Below, in pieces: positions 32,654 through 42,351 of a DNA stretch of 64,000 nucleotides; positions within the stretch are counted from its first letter, which is position 1, and each line of letters starts with the position of its first letter. The position numbers and the translations under genes are program-made. The notes beneath the pieces are model-generated. The model searched no databases and was not told where the DNA came from. It saw only the letters and a list, made by a program, of their open reading frames with translations. Source of the stretch: Collinsella aerofaciens (GTDB lineage Bacteria > Actinomycetota > Coriobacteriia > Coriobacteriales > Coriobacteriaceae); contig NZ_JADMSU010000003.1 of the NCBI RefSeq assembly GCF_015561195.1, forward strand, positions 61,367 to 125,366, given 5' to 3'.

Positions 32654-33376
32654 TTACTTAAGGTAGCCGTCGGCACGAAGCTTCTTGAGATCGGAATCTT
32701 TGACCTCGCAACCGGCGGGCAGCACCATGAACACGCGGTCGCCTACCTCCTTGACCGTGGCGCCCAGACCGCAGGCAAAGCCGTAAGAGAAGTCCAAGAC
32801 GCGCTTGGCAACTTCGGTGCGTACGCCCACAAAAATCAGTGCGACAGGCTGCTTGGTGCGAACGCGGCGCACCACAGTCTCCACGTCGTCATAGCTCTCG
32901 GGGCGCAGGACATAGGCCGGCAGCTGCGGCGTGGCGTTGATGATATTGCTCGCATAGGCCGAGGCATCGCTCGATGCAGGCGCGGGTGCAGCGGCGGCAC
33001 GGGCGCGGGTGTTCTCGGCGTAGCTCGACGGCGTGTCATAGGCACCAGGACGATAACCGCTCGCAACACTGTCCTGCGAGCGCGAAGGCGGGTTATACGT
33101 CGTGGCATGGCGGGAGTCATCGCCGACTAGCTGACCGGAGCGCGTATACACGGCAACCGACTCAGCTTCACCACGGCGCGTCTGACCAAGCAGGCCGTTG
33201 CTCGGCTCGTCTTGGGTGTAGAAGCCCTCGCCCGAAGCACCGCTGTAGCCGTTGCCCTGATAACCATCGTCATAGCCGTCATCGTAGCCGTAGTCGTCGT
33301 CCTGGCCATAACCCTGGTCGTAACCCTGCTGGCCGCCCAGGTGCATCTTATTTTTAATCTCGTCAAGGAAGCCCAT
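32654..33376 (-). CDS. sepF: SepF, FtsZ membrane anchor
   Basis: 240 residues. The N-terminal amphipathic helix MGFLDEIKNKMHLG inserts in the membrane; residues about 15-150 form a low-complexity Gly/Tyr/Asp/Gln linker with YDQGY and DDGYDDGYQ repeats; the C-terminal SepF domain (about 160-240) has NATPQLPAYVLRPESYDDVE and the FtsZ-binding beta core GATVKEVGDRVFMVLPAG. Because no ftsA is present in the division cluster here, SepF is the likely FtsZ tether. Start ATG at 33376 has AGAGGA 7 bases upstream. It overlaps function with yggT behind it (ribosome site 10 bases after its stop). Confidence 0.92.
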   Translation of the reverse strand: MGFLDEIKNKMHLGGQQGYDQGYGQDDDYGYDDGYDDGYQGNGYSGASGEGFYTQDEPSNGLLGQTRRGEAESVAVYTRSGQLVGDDSRHATTYNPPSRSQDSVASGYRPGAYDTPSSYAENTRARAAAAPAPASSDASAYASNIINATPQLPAYVLRPESYDDVETVVRRVRTKQPVALIFVGVRTEVAKRVLDFSYGFACGLGATVKEVGDRVFMVLPAGCEVKDSDLKKLRADGYLK

Positions 33377-33436
33377 GGTTGTGTCCTCTCGCGGTTTAGT
33401 GCAGGCGCCCCGATAATCAGTGCGCACTTCAGAGCC

Positions 33437-34174
33437 TTATTTTACTGCAAACTCCGGGCTAAATACTACCCTGCCCAGGCGAACGAGCGTAGAGCCCTCC
33501 TCAAGGGCAGGCTCAAAGTCCTCGCTCATGCCGCAGGAAAGCTCAGGCAGGTTCAAATCGGGATGCGCCGCCTCCAGCTCATCCCTCAGCTCACGAAGCC
33601 CCGCAAAGGTGCGGCGTGCCACATCCTTATTCCCCCGGGGCGCCATAGTCATAAGCCCCTGCACGCAAATTCCCTCGAGCTCCGCAAGCTCGCCCGCGGC
33701 GGCGCGAATCTCATCGGGCGAAAAGCCTCCCTTCGACTCCTCACCACTCACATTGACCTCAATGAGCACACGCTGAGGGCCGGCGAGCTCGCCTGCCTCA
33801 ATCTTGCGGACAGCACGGCTCGAGATCGCCTGCGCCAGATGCAGCGAACCCACCGAGTGAATCAGCTCGGCTGAGCCCAGCACCGCATTGATCTTATTGG
33901 TCTGCAGGTTGCCGATCATATCGAAGCGCACCTCGGGCAGCTCCGGATGCTCCGCCAGACCCGTGAGCTTGCGAACCAGCTCCTGCGGGCGGTTCTCGGC
34001 AAAATGGCGATACCCCGCCTGGATGGCGGCAACGGTCTCATCGACACCAACGGTCTTGGACACGGCAATGAGGCGCGCGGCGTCGTGGGGGCGGCCCGCG
34101 CGATCGAGCGCCGCATAAAAACGTTCCAGAATCTGCTCGCGGCGAGCGCGCATCAAGTCCAAATAGTTATCCAT
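33437..34174 (-). CDS. yggS: YggS/PLPBP pyridoxal-phosphate homeostasis protein
   Basis: 245-residue single-domain PLP-binding barrel related to alanine racemase. The PLP lysine is in AVSKTVGVD, HFAENRPQE and FDMIGNLQTNK are family signatures, and the phosphate-binding end is CGMSEDF with VRLGRVVF. It buffers PLP and has no known catalysis. Start ATG at 34174 has GGAGG 9 bases upstream. First gene of the yggS-sepF-yggT-divIVA run, as in many Gram-positives. Confidence 0.93.
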   Translation of the reverse strand: MDNYLDLMRARREQILERFYAALDRAGRPHDAARLIAVSKTVGVDETVAAIQAGYRHFAENRPQELVRKLTGLAEHPELPEVRFDMIGNLQTNKINAVLGSAELIHSVGSLHLAQAISSRAVRKIEAGELAGPQRVLIEVNVSGEESKGGFSPDEIRAAAGELAELEGICVQGLMTMAPRGNKDVARRTFAGLRELRDELEAAHPDLNLPELSCGMSEDFEPALEEGSTLVRLGRVVFSPEFAVK

Positions 34175-34224
34175 TGCTAATCGCCTCCGCTGACAGCCAA
34201 ACAAGTAGTCCCATGCTAACGCAA

Positions 34225-34256
34225 GAGCGCGGCCCCGCATGTGCAAGGCCGCGCTC
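34225..34256 (-). terminator. Hairpin after phoU
   Basis: 10-bp perfect stem GAGCGCGGCC with its complement; in minus sense TTGCGTTAG follows, so the T tract is weak. It separates the phosphate operon from yggS. Confidence 0.5.
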
Positions 34257-34293
34257 ACTTAGGTATTTACAATCTTTCGACGAACGGGATTAC

Positions 34294-35151
34294 TTACTCC
34301 TCGTCGTCCTCGCCATCGTCCTCGTCCTCAAGATGATCGAGCAGGTAGCGAAGACCCTCGCTGACCTCGTTAACGGGCACCTTGGCAACGTAGCGCGCGT
34401 CGACGGCGGGCCTCATGATAACACCCTCGCCCGAAGGCACGCGCATGCTCTCGAGCTCATCCTCGTCCACACGGGCGATATCGCCGACGTTCATACGCTG
34501 GCCGGTCAAAAGGAAGGTCAGGCGGCAAGCGGCATCGATGGAAATCGAAGCGATGCGATCGAGGTAGCGCGAAACCATGATGGCGCGGCGCAGGTCGTCA
34601 TAGTTGCTGTCATCGTCCATAAAGTCGCCCGTATCCATACGGTTAAAGGTGCGGAAGAACTTCTCGTAGGCGGCGTGCACCGGCTCGTCCTCGACGGCCA
34701 GGTTGCAGATGATGGACATGTCATTGGTGACGAGCGCAGAAAGCGAAGAGCCCAGCACCTGGTAGACGGCCTCAGCCTCGGCCTCGACCGTGCCGACAAG
34801 CTCCTTGGGCAGCGAGATGTCGGCCTTGATCATATGACGCGTGGCACGGCAGATCTGACGTACTTTATCGGTCATGCGCTGCAGGTTAAAGTCGACGTAG
34901 ATGATCGTCTGAAGCAGGCGGAAGTCGGAGGCGACCGGTGACTGCGTGGCGATCAGGTTGTAGCAGACGGCCTCCAGGTTGGCGCAGCGCGCGTCAATCG
35001 AAAGCGTGCGCTTCTTGGTCTTGGTGGCGAGCTTGCGGTCGTCGGTCACATAGGCCTTCACGGCATCGTGGAGGGCCAGATCGACGGCCTCATAGATGCT
35101 CAGCATCTCGTGACGGGCCTCGACGAGCTGACGGGAAAACAGTTTGCGCAT
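34294..35151 (-). CDS. phoU: PhoU phosphate-signalling protein
   Basis: 285-residue helical protein with two PhoU repeats, each containing the metal-site helix type seen at ARCANLEAVCYNLIATQSPVA and RYLDRIASISIDAACRLTFL. It links the PstSCAB transporter to the PhoR kinase and holds the pathway off when phosphate is plentiful. The tail is strongly acidic (EDEDDGEDDEE), longer than the usual 220-240 residues of the family. Start ATG at 35151 has TTGGAG 6 bases upstream. Last gene of the pgeF-pstSCAB-phoU operon. Confidence 0.92.
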   Translation of the reverse strand: MRKLFSRQLVEARHEMLSIYEAVDLALHDAVKAYVTDDRKLATKTKKRTLSIDARCANLEAVCYNLIATQSPVASDFRLLQTIIYVDFNLQRMTDKVRQICRATRHMIKADISLPKELVGTVEAEAEAVYQVLGSSLSALVTNDMSIICNLAVEDEPVHAAYEKFFRTFNRMDTGDFMDDDSNYDDLRRAIMVSRYLDRIASISIDAACRLTFLLTGQRMNVGDIARVDEDELESMRVPSGEGVIMRPAVDARYVAKVPVNEVSEGLRYLLDHLEDEDDGEDDEE

Positions 35152-35243
35152 GGTTCACTCCAATCAGTTGGGTGCGGTCATGCCGCCCGCACAGTGAATA
35201 CGCACCGGACCAGGTCCGATCGGCTTGGGACTAGTCGCACCGA

Positions 35244-36047
<804 letters not shown>

Positions 36048-36059
36048 GGGACTCCTTAA

Positions 36060-36965
36060 CTAGCGACGCTTGCGCGACAGGAAGCGCGCAAACAGGTTGA
36101 AGGCCAGAATGATCACCATCAGCAAGAGCGCGGTGCCGTAGGCTGCGTTCATGTTGATGCCGTCGTTGGCAAGCAGGTACAGGTGAACCGTCATGGGGCG
36201 GCCGGAATCGAGCGGCGAAATAGGCAGATTGATGGCTTGGCCCATGGTGTAGAGCACCACCGCGGTCTCGCCAATGGCACGGCCGATGGCGAGGACGATG
36301 CCCGTGGCAATACGGCCAAAGGCAGAAGGAAGCACAATCTTGGAGACGACCTGCCACTTGGTGGCGCCCAGGCCGTACGCGCCCCAACGGATATAGCGCG
36401 GAACGGCGCGAATGGCCTCTTCGGTGGTGCGCATGACGATGGGAAGCATCAAGAGCGCGAGTGCCAGAGCGGCCGAGACCATCGAAAGGCCCAGACCCAT
36501 GGCCTCGACAAACAAGGCGTAGCCAAACAGGCCCATAACGATAGAGGGCACCGAGGCCAAAGCGTCAGCAGCGTAGCGAATGAGCTCGACGACCTTGCCC
36601 TGCTTGGCGTACTCGGCCAGATAGACGGCTGCCAGCACAGCAATCGGCGTGCAGATAAGCATGGCGAGCGCCGTCACATAGACGGTCGAGACGATCGTGG
36701 GCCAAATTCCGCCCTCGGCGTTGACGCCCTGGGGCCAACCGAAGATAAAGTCGAACGAGATATGCGGCAGGCCGTTAATGACCACATAGGCGATGATAGC
36801 GACCAGCACCAGCGTGGTGATATAGGCAGCCGCGCGGAATACGCCAAGCATGATCTTGTTGGACAGGTCCTTGTTGATGCGGCCCTTCTTGCCGTGGGAA
36901 AGGGCACGCTTGATGCGCTCGCGCGACGAGGTCGTATCGACCGTCGTGTCAACGGAATCGGACAT
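36060..36965 (-). CDS. pstA: Phosphate ABC transporter permease PstA
   Basis: 301-residue permease with six membrane helices. The EAA loop reads RYIRWGAYGLGATKWQVV, and the pairing motif AIGRAIGETAVVLY follows. A Lys/Arg-rich cytoplasmic head of about 38 residues precedes helix 1. Start ATG at 36965 has GAGGGGGT 5 bases upstream and only 3 bases separate it from the pstC stop, implying coupling. Confidence 0.95.
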   Translation of the reverse strand: MSDSVDTTVDTTSSRERIKRALSHGKKGRINKDLSNKIMLGVFRAAAYITTLVLVAIIAYVVINGLPHISFDFIFGWPQGVNAEGGIWPTIVSTVYVTALAMLICTPIAVLAAVYLAEYAKQGKVVELIRYAADALASVPSIVMGLFGYALFVEAMGLGLSMVSAALALALLMLPIVMRTTEEAIRAVPRYIRWGAYGLGATKWQVVSKIVLPSAFGRIATGIVLAIGRAIGETAVVLYTMGQAINLPISPLDSGRPMTVHLYLLANDGINMNAAYGTALLLMVIILAFNLFARFLSRKRR

Positions 36966-36968
36966 AGC

Positions 36969-37895
36969 CTACCCCCTCTTCTTCTTGGAAATCAAACGGA
37001 CGACGCCCACCAGCGTGGCGGAGATGATAAACAGGACCACGCCCATGCCGAACAGCGCCGAGCGGTGCAGACCCGAGGAATAGCTCATATCGAGCGCGAT
37101 CTGGCTCGTGAGCGTCGAGATGGGGCTCGCAATGCTGTCGGGAATAACCGGGGCGTTACCCACGACCATGAGCACGGCCATGGTCTCGCCGATGGCACGG
37201 CCCATACCCAGCACGATCGCATCCACGATACCCAGCTTGGCGGCAGGTAGCACGACCTTATAGATGGTCTGCCACTTAGTAGCACCCATGGCATACGATG
37301 CCTCGCGAATACCCATGGGAATGGAATTGAGGGCATCGATGGTGAGCGTGGTGATGGTAGGGACGATCATGATGGCAAGCACGAACCACGCCGTCAGCGC
37401 ACCAAAACCAAGACCACCGGTCACCTGCGCGATAAACGGACGGATGATGATCATGCCAAAGAAGCCATAGATGATAGAAGGGATGCCGGCCAACAGGTCA
37501 ACGGCAGGGCTGATGAGCTTGCGTACGCGCTTGCCGGCGATCTCGACCAGATACACGGCCGTGCCCACGCCCAGGGGCACACCCATGGCGAGCGCACCGA
37601 CGGTCACCAGACCCGAGCCGGCAAGCAGCGACACGATGCCGTAGTGGCCCTCAGAGGGCGCCCACGTAAAGCTAAAGAAATCCGCCAGACCGATGTCGGT
37701 AAAGACGGGCAGCGCCGAGTACGTGGTAAAGACAAAAATCAGGATGACGGTAACAACCGCCAAGAACGCGCAGGCAAAGAAGATCCACTGCAGCGCCTTC
37801 TCCTTGATATAGGTGCTGCGCGATACGAGCGCCAGCTCGCGCTTCTTGGGCGCCTGACCATTCTGCTCAGTCTGGGAGTTTTCCTGTGCTTCCAT
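36969..37895 (-). CDS. pstC: Phosphate ABC transporter permease PstC
   Basis: 308-residue permease with six or seven membrane helices after a Gln/Glu/Lys-rich cytoplasmic head. The EAA loop is REASYAMGATKWQTIYKV, followed by LGMGRAIGETMAVLMV as in PstC. Start ATG at 37895 has GGGAG 8 bases upstream and begins one base after the pstS stop. It partners PstA in the membrane. Confidence 0.95.
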   Translation of the reverse strand: MEAQENSQTEQNGQAPKKRELALVSRSTYIKEKALQWIFFACAFLAVVTVILIFVFTTYSALPVFTDIGLADFFSFTWAPSEGHYGIVSLLAGSGLVTVGALAMGVPLGVGTAVYLVEIAGKRVRKLISPAVDLLAGIPSIIYGFFGMIIIRPFIAQVTGGLGFGALTAWFVLAIMIVPTITTLTIDALNSIPMGIREASYAMGATKWQTIYKVVLPAAKLGIVDAIVLGMGRAIGETMAVLMVVGNAPVIPDSIASPISTLTSQIALDMSYSSGLHRSALFGMGVVLFIISATLVGVVRLISKKKRG

Positions 37896-37896
37896 G

Positions 37897-38733
37897 CTAC
37901 TCACTCCCCTTCTCGTCGTTGGTGACGGGAATAAAGCCCGCCTCACGAATCTGCTTGTCCATCTTTTCGGACGTCACGTAGTCGATGTAATCTTGCGCCT
38001 GCTGCGAAGGCGCACCCTTCACAAAGAAGTAAAGGTCGCGCGAGATGGGATAGCCGCCGCTCGCGACCGTCTTCTCGGACGCCTCAACATGATTGACCGA
38101 GACGGCCTTGACCGAGGTCTTGGCGTTGAGGCTATCGACGAAGCCCAGCGAAATGTAGCCGATGGCACCGCGCGAACGAGATACCACGTCGCGCACCTGG
38201 CCCGTGCCCGAAAGAACGGCGGACCGGCGATCGAACGGGGTGCCGTCCATCACGATGGTGCGGAAGGCCTCACGCGTGCCAGACGCCTCGTCTCGGTTGA
38301 TGACCTGAATCTTCAGGTCCTCGCCACCGACCTCTTTCCAATTAGTAATCTTGCCGGCATAGATATCGCGGAGCTGCTCGGTCGAGAGGTTATCGACGGG
38401 GTTGCCTTCGTTCACGATGACCGCGATACCGTCGTGGGCAATGACGATGGGAGTCAGGCCCAGATCCTGTTCGTCGGCATTGAGTCCACGGGAGGAGCTG
38501 GCGATATCGGCCGTGCCAGCGCTGACGGCTTCGATGCCAGCGGAAGAGCCCAAACCGGAAACGAGCACGTCGATGCCGGTCTCCTCCTTAAAGCCCTCTG
38601 CCGCAATCTCGGCGATAGGAAGGCAGGTCGTGGAGCCGGCCACGGTAATGGAAGAGGTAGAAGATCCCGAAGAACAGGCACACAGCGTAAGCATAAGCAC
38701 AGCGGCGCTCAGGACCGATACGATCTTTCTCAT
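37897..38733 (-). CDS. pstS: Phosphate-binding lipoprotein PstS
   Basis: 278 residues: signal peptide with lipobox LCAC (Cys20 lipidated), then the periplasmic-type phosphate-binding fold. Phosphate ligands are in VAGSTTCLPI, SRGL and the DEASGTREAF loop. It delivers phosphate to PstCA on the cell surface. Its ATG overlaps the stop of pgeF (ATGA at 38730-38733) and it has only a weak ribosome site of its own, so translation is probably coupled to pgeF. Confidence 0.93.
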   Translation of the reverse strand: MRKIVSVLSAAVLMLTLCACSSGSSTSSITVAGSTTCLPIAEIAAEGFKEETGIDVLVSGLGSSAGIEAVSAGTADIASSSRGLNADEQDLGLTPIVIAHDGIAVIVNEGNPVDNLSTEQLRDIYAGKITNWKEVGGEDLKIQVINRDEASGTREAFRTIVMDGTPFDRRSAVLSGTGQVRDVVSRSRGAIGYISLGFVDSLNAKTSVKAVSVNHVEASEKTVASGGYPISRDLYFFVKGAPSQQAQDYIDYVTSEKMDKQIREAGFIPVTNDEKGSE

Positions 38734-39530
38734 AGCATCACGCCGATCGCAGCATGGCGCCCACAGGTGCCGCCCTCGTTACGGTAGGAATAAAAGCGGT
38801 CGTTCTGACGCACAGTCGAAAGCTGGGTATCCACGATATTATCCGCGTCCACACCGGCATCTACCAGCGCCTCACAAATGGCAGCGGAAAGATCGAGCAT
38901 GCGAGAGGCACTCGCATCGATGCAAGAGAACTCGACGGCAAAGCGATCCATGAGTTCCTGGGATACCTCATATTCGTCAGCCAAGATATGGGGGCCGATA
39001 TAGGCGGAAACGTCGCTCGCATCGCAGCCGGCAGCATCGCAAAGCGCCTGGCACGCCTTGGCAGAAATACGTGCAATCGTGCCCTTCCAACCGGAGTGCA
39101 CCACGGCAAATCCGCCGGGGGCCACCAGCACCACGGGAACGCAGTCGGCAAAGCAGAGCAGCACGGGCACGTCATGGGCCGTACAGACGATGGCATCGCA
39201 GCCCTCGGCAATCTGCTCGCGAACAGCCTCAAGATCGTCGGCGCCGTTCGAAGTCACCGTAACGATATGGTCACCATGTACCTGATTGGGCACGAGCAGA
39301 TTATGCTCGCACTCAGTGGCGCCCATAGCTTCGAGCGCTCGACGACGATTTTCTTGAACAGCAAAGGGGTCATCGCCTACATGCGAGCCCAGGTTGAGCG
39401 AGGAGTACGCATCTTCAGAAACGCCACCGGTGCGCTCGGTAAAGGCAAAACGGACATCGGATGTCGCGCCCTCCACCAACGTAACTCCATCATGGTCGAC
39501 ACGCGAAACGTTGTCCGCACGTGCTGCCAT
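38730..39530 (-). CDS. pgeF: YfiH/PgeF (LACC1-type) purine nucleoside phosphorylase
   Basis: 266-residue protein of the former polyphenol-oxidase family, now known to act on purine nucleosides and to correct peptidoglycan-precursor errors in E. coli. Zinc and active-site residues are in NQVHGD, CFADCVPV and HSGWKG, all intact. Start ATG at 39530 has AGGAGG 7 bases upstream, the strongest site of this operon. It is the first gene of the phosphate operon and overlaps pstS, an uncommon linkage. A PHO-box-like repeat lies 104-121 bases upstream. Confidence 0.9.
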   Translation of the reverse strand: MAARADNVSRVDHDGVTLVEGATSDVRFAFTERTGGVSEDAYSSLNLGSHVGDDPFAVQENRRRALEAMGATECEHNLLVPNQVHGDHIVTVTSNGADDLEAVREQIAEGCDAIVCTAHDVPVLLCFADCVPVVLVAPGGFAVVHSGWKGTIARISAKACQALCDAAGCDASDVSAYIGPHILADEYEVSQELMDRFAVEFSCIDASASRMLDLSAAICEALVDAGVDADNIVDTQLSTVRQNDRFYSYRNEGGTCGRHAAIGVML

Positions 39531-39633
39531 ACTAAAGCCTCCTAATAACACAAGTACCGCGGCGTCGCCGCGCAGTCCGCGTTTATACGGCTGTCATACT
39601 TCCCTAAAAGGATACCCGCAGCGGTAGGGACCA

Positions 39634-39651
39634 AACGTAAAGGGAACGTAA
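39634..39651 (-). promoter_or_regulatory. PHO-box-like direct repeat upstream of pgeF-pst
   Basis: Minus-sense TTACGTT-CCCT-TTACGTT: two identical 7-base repeats separated by 4 bases, an 11-base period. PhoB/PhoP-family response regulators bind 7-bp direct repeats with 4-bp spacers. It is correctly placed upstream of the phosphate operon. A TATAAA box at about 39585 may be the -10. Confidence 0.5.
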
Positions 39652-39685
39652 GGAGATTGGAGGCTTTCGTTTACAAACGAGAAAC

Positions 39686-39718
39686 AAAACGGGGTGCATC
39701 CAAATGGACACACCCCCT
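39686..39718 (-). terminator. Terminator of ftsZ
   Basis: Minus-sense GGGGTGTGTCC pairs with GGATGCACCCC (internal mismatch), then TTTTGTTTC. It ends the dcw transcript 22 bases after ftsZ. Confidence 0.8.
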
Positions 39719-39740
39719 GCAGGTCGTTGAGAAAAACGAA

Positions 39741-40895
39741 CTAGAAGCTACCGCGCTTCAGGAAGTCGGGAAGCTCGAACTGGTCGTTGCCAAAGTTGGG
39801 CAGCTCGGTACCACCAACGTTGCGGGTCGGAGCGGCCTGAGCTGGGCTGGCAGCCGGAGCGGTGCGCTGCGGCTCAGCGGAGGCAGCGGCCTTGCTCTGA
39901 GACTGCTGAGCAGCAAAGAGCTCGTCCTGACGGTTGACGTTGGAATCGGAGAAGCCCGTAGCGATGACGGTGATACGCACCTGATCGCCCAGGGACTCGT
40001 CGACAACGGTACCGAAGATGATGTTCGCCTCGGGGTCGACGGCATTGGCGACAACGTCGGCGGCGTCGCTGATCTCCTGGATGCCCAGGTCCTTGGAACC
40101 AGCGATGGAGAGCAGCACGCGCGTGGCACCATCGATGGAGCTCTCGAGCAGCGGGCTGGAGATGGCCTGCTGGGCAGCGTCGACGGCACGTGTATCCCCA
40201 GAAGAGGTACCGATACCCATCATGGCGGTACCGGCCTGCTTCATGATGGTCTTAACATCGGCGAAGTCCAGGTTGATGATACCGGGGACGGTGATGAGGT
40301 CGGTGATGCCCTGGGTGCCCTGAGAAAGAACGCCATCGGCGATCGCGAAGGCCTCGAGCATGGTGGTCTTCTTCTCGGCGATGTCGAGCAGCTTATCGTT
40401 AGGGATGACGATCATGGTGTCGACGCAATCGGAAAGGGTCTTGATGCCCTCCTCGGCGCTCTTCTTGCGCTTGCGGCCCTCGAAGGTGAAGGGCTTGGTC
40501 ACGACGGCGACGGTCAGTGCGCCGACCTCGTTCATCGCGATATCGGCAACGATGGGAGCAGCGCCGGTACCGGTGCCACCGCCCTCACCGCAGGTGATAA
40601 ACACCATGTCGGCGCCGGCGAGCGCCTCGGCAATGTCGTCGCGGGACTCATCGGCAGCCTTGCGGCCAACCTCGGGGTTGGCGCCGGCGCCCAGGCCGCG
40701 GGTAAGGTCGGTGCCGATGTGCACCTTGATATCGGCATCAGAGATCGCGAGTGCCTGAGCATCGGTGTTGATGGCGACAAACTCGACGCCGCGGATGCCC
40801 TCTTCGATCATTCGATTGACCGCGTTGGTACCGCCGCCGCCGACGCCGACCACCTTAATGACGGCAAGGTAGTTGTTGATCTCTGTCTCGTGCAT
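39741..40895 (-). CDS. ftsZ: Cell division GTPase FtsZ
   Basis: 384-residue tubulin homologue forming the Z ring. N-terminal [13 protein letters not shown], tubulin signature [12 protein letters not shown] and synergy-loop DFADVKTIM are present; a Gln/Ala/Pro-rich linker (about 315-365) leads to the C-terminal peptide [10 protein letters not shown] that binds SepF-type anchors. Start ATG at 40895 has GGAGGA 5 bases upstream. Last gene of the dcw cluster, with a 199-base gap before it that holds a dyad GTCAAATAATTGAC and may hold a promoter. Confidence 0.97.
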   Translation of the reverse strand: MHETEINNYLAVIKVVGVGGGGTNAVNRMIEEGIRGVEFVAINTDAQALAISDADIKVHIGTDLTRGLGAGANPEVGRKAADESRDDIAEALAGADMVFITCGEGGGTGTGAAPIVADIAMNEVGALTVAVVTKPFTFEGRKRKKSAEEGIKTLSDCVDTMIVIPNDKLLDIAEKKTTMLEAFAIADGVLSQGTQGITDLITVPGIINLDFADVKTIMKQAGTAMMGIGTSSGDTRAVDAAQQAISSPLLESSIDGATRVLLSIAGSKDLGIQEISDAADVVANAVDPEANIIFGTVVDESLGDQVRITVIATGFSDSNVNRQDELFAAQQSQSKAAASAEPQRTAPAASPAQAAPTRNVGGTELPNFGNDQFELPDFLKRGSF

Positions 40896-41016
40896 GTCGG
40901 TCCTCCGAACAAAGGTTATAGCCATAGCATGGGTCGACCCCTGCGCACATTAACCTTCAGGTTGAAAGTAAATGCAAAGGTAAACCGTATTATGTTTGCA
41001 CATTATGAACGTATCA

Positions 41017-41030
41017 GTCAAATAATTGAC
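41017..41030. promoter_or_regulatory. Dyad in the ftsQ-ftsZ gap
   Basis: GTCAA-ATAA-TTGAC is a perfect 14-base dyad with A/T core. It lies in the only sizeable AT-rich gap of the dcw cluster, upstream of ftsZ. A second dyad AACCT-TC-AGGTT is at about 40951-40962. Candidate operator; no regulator is known to me. Confidence 0.35.
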
Positions 41031-41094
41031 CGTGAAAACCAAACAAACCAGATAAACGGCGTGGTATGGCCCCTCAACAAAGCATCAACCAGCG

Positions 41095-42351
41095 CTACGA
41101 GGTCGGAGCATTCCTAAATGTGTAGTTGCCCGGAGAGCGCACATTGATATACGTTACGCCCTCTACCTGCGAAAGCAACTTGGTGACTACGCGTTCCTTC
41201 TTGGCGATATCGTCCGAATCGCCCAGCGACACCTCAATGCCGTTATTGAGGTTTGCCGAGATGGCTTCGACCGAAGGCGTGGAAATATCCTTGACTTGTC
41301 CCAAGAACTCGCTCGAAAAACCACGCACATAATCCAGGCCGGCCTTAACGGCTTTGGAGTTCACCGCCTGGCCGGAAACCGGAGCGACATCCGCCGAGAC
41401 ATCAGTCAACAACACCGCGCCATAATGCTTGGCGAGCGCCAGCGCGGCATCGATTCCGGTCAAGGTATTTGAGCCCTGCCCTGTCGTGATGACGTTGCCC
41501 TGGTCGTCCACTTCGACCGACGTCGACAGCGGGGCGATCCAGGTGTCATCGTCTCCGATAGCCCAGGCAAGGTCGTCGGAGCTGATATACGCAATGGCGA
41601 TAACTTTACGCTCCGTCGGCGTGATGATAAGCGTATGGGGAAACTGGCGCTGGACATCCACGCCCGAAACCCACGGGTTCTGCTTGAGATCCTCGGTAAT
41701 CTGGCCGGGGTCGACGTTAAAAAGCGACGTTCCCTCGGGCAAGTCGATCAGCTGGATAGCATCGTGCTTCGTCACATGCTCGCTGCCTTGAATCTGAATA
41801 TCAGTGGCAGTAAACAGTCCAGAGTTGATCACCACGATGGCAACGACGACGAGCACGGCCAAGACGGCCAGAACACCGCCCACGATTTTGCCTTTGCCTG
41901 TAACGACAGAAGCGGCGTCTGATGTTTTATTTGCCATCGCTCCAAGTGAAGATAACGGGTTGAAACCTTTTTTACTCGAAGGCTTCTTGGCGGTAGCCGG
42001 CATCGATGTCAGCGAGCGCGGTTTCGATGCGCCCAGCGTGCGACCTGGACGCGCCGCTTTAGTTCCCGCCGAGGGCTTGGGAGTTGCCATGGGACGGGCA
42101 GGCTTGGCGCCCATAACAGGCTTTGACGTCACCGAGGGACGCGAGGACTTTTTTGCGGCCGGACGATTACCGAGCTGCGAGCCGACGACCGGTCGACTGG
42201 TCTGTCGAGCATGCCCGACAGACTTAGAGTGCGCGACGGTATTGCGTTGAGGCTTGGCAGGCGCGCCGGAACGCCCTCCGGCGCGGCGGAAGGTGGGTTT
42301 CGATGCTCTAGAAGCCGAGGAATTTAACTTCCGGTCTGAGCTCGATGCCAT
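41095..42351 (-). CDS. ftsQ: FtsQ/DivIB-type division protein
   Basis: 418 residues: a very basic, Ser/Pro/Lys-rich cytoplasmic tail of about 155 residues, one membrane helix (IVGGVLAVLAVLVVVAIVV), a POTRA domain (SGLFTATDIQIQGSEHVTK...) and the FtsQ beta domain with NPWVSGVDVQRQFPHTLII. It connects FtsB/FtsL with the division peptidoglycan synthase. The tail is much longer than in E. coli (about 25). Start ATG at 42351 has GGGAGG 3 bases upstream and overlaps the end of murB by 44 bases. Confidence 0.88.
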   Translation of the reverse strand: MASSSDRKLNSSASRASKPTFRRAGGRSGAPAKPQRNTVAHSKSVGHARQTSRPVVGSQLGNRPAAKKSSRPSVTSKPVMGAKPARPMATPKPSAGTKAARPGRTLGASKPRSLTSMPATAKKPSSKKGFNPLSSLGAMANKTSDAASVVTGKGKIVGGVLAVLAVLVVVAIVVINSGLFTATDIQIQGSEHVTKHDAIQLIDLPEGTSLFNVDPGQITEDLKQNPWVSGVDVQRQFPHTLIITPTERKVIAIAYISSDDLAWAIGDDDTWIAPLSTSVEVDDQGNVITTGQGSNTLTGIDAALALAKHYGAVLLTDVSADVAPVSGQAVNSKAVKAGLDYVRGFSSEFLGQVKDISTPSVEAISANLNNGIEVSLGDSDDIAKKERVVTKLLSQVEGVTYINVRSPGNYTFRNAPTS

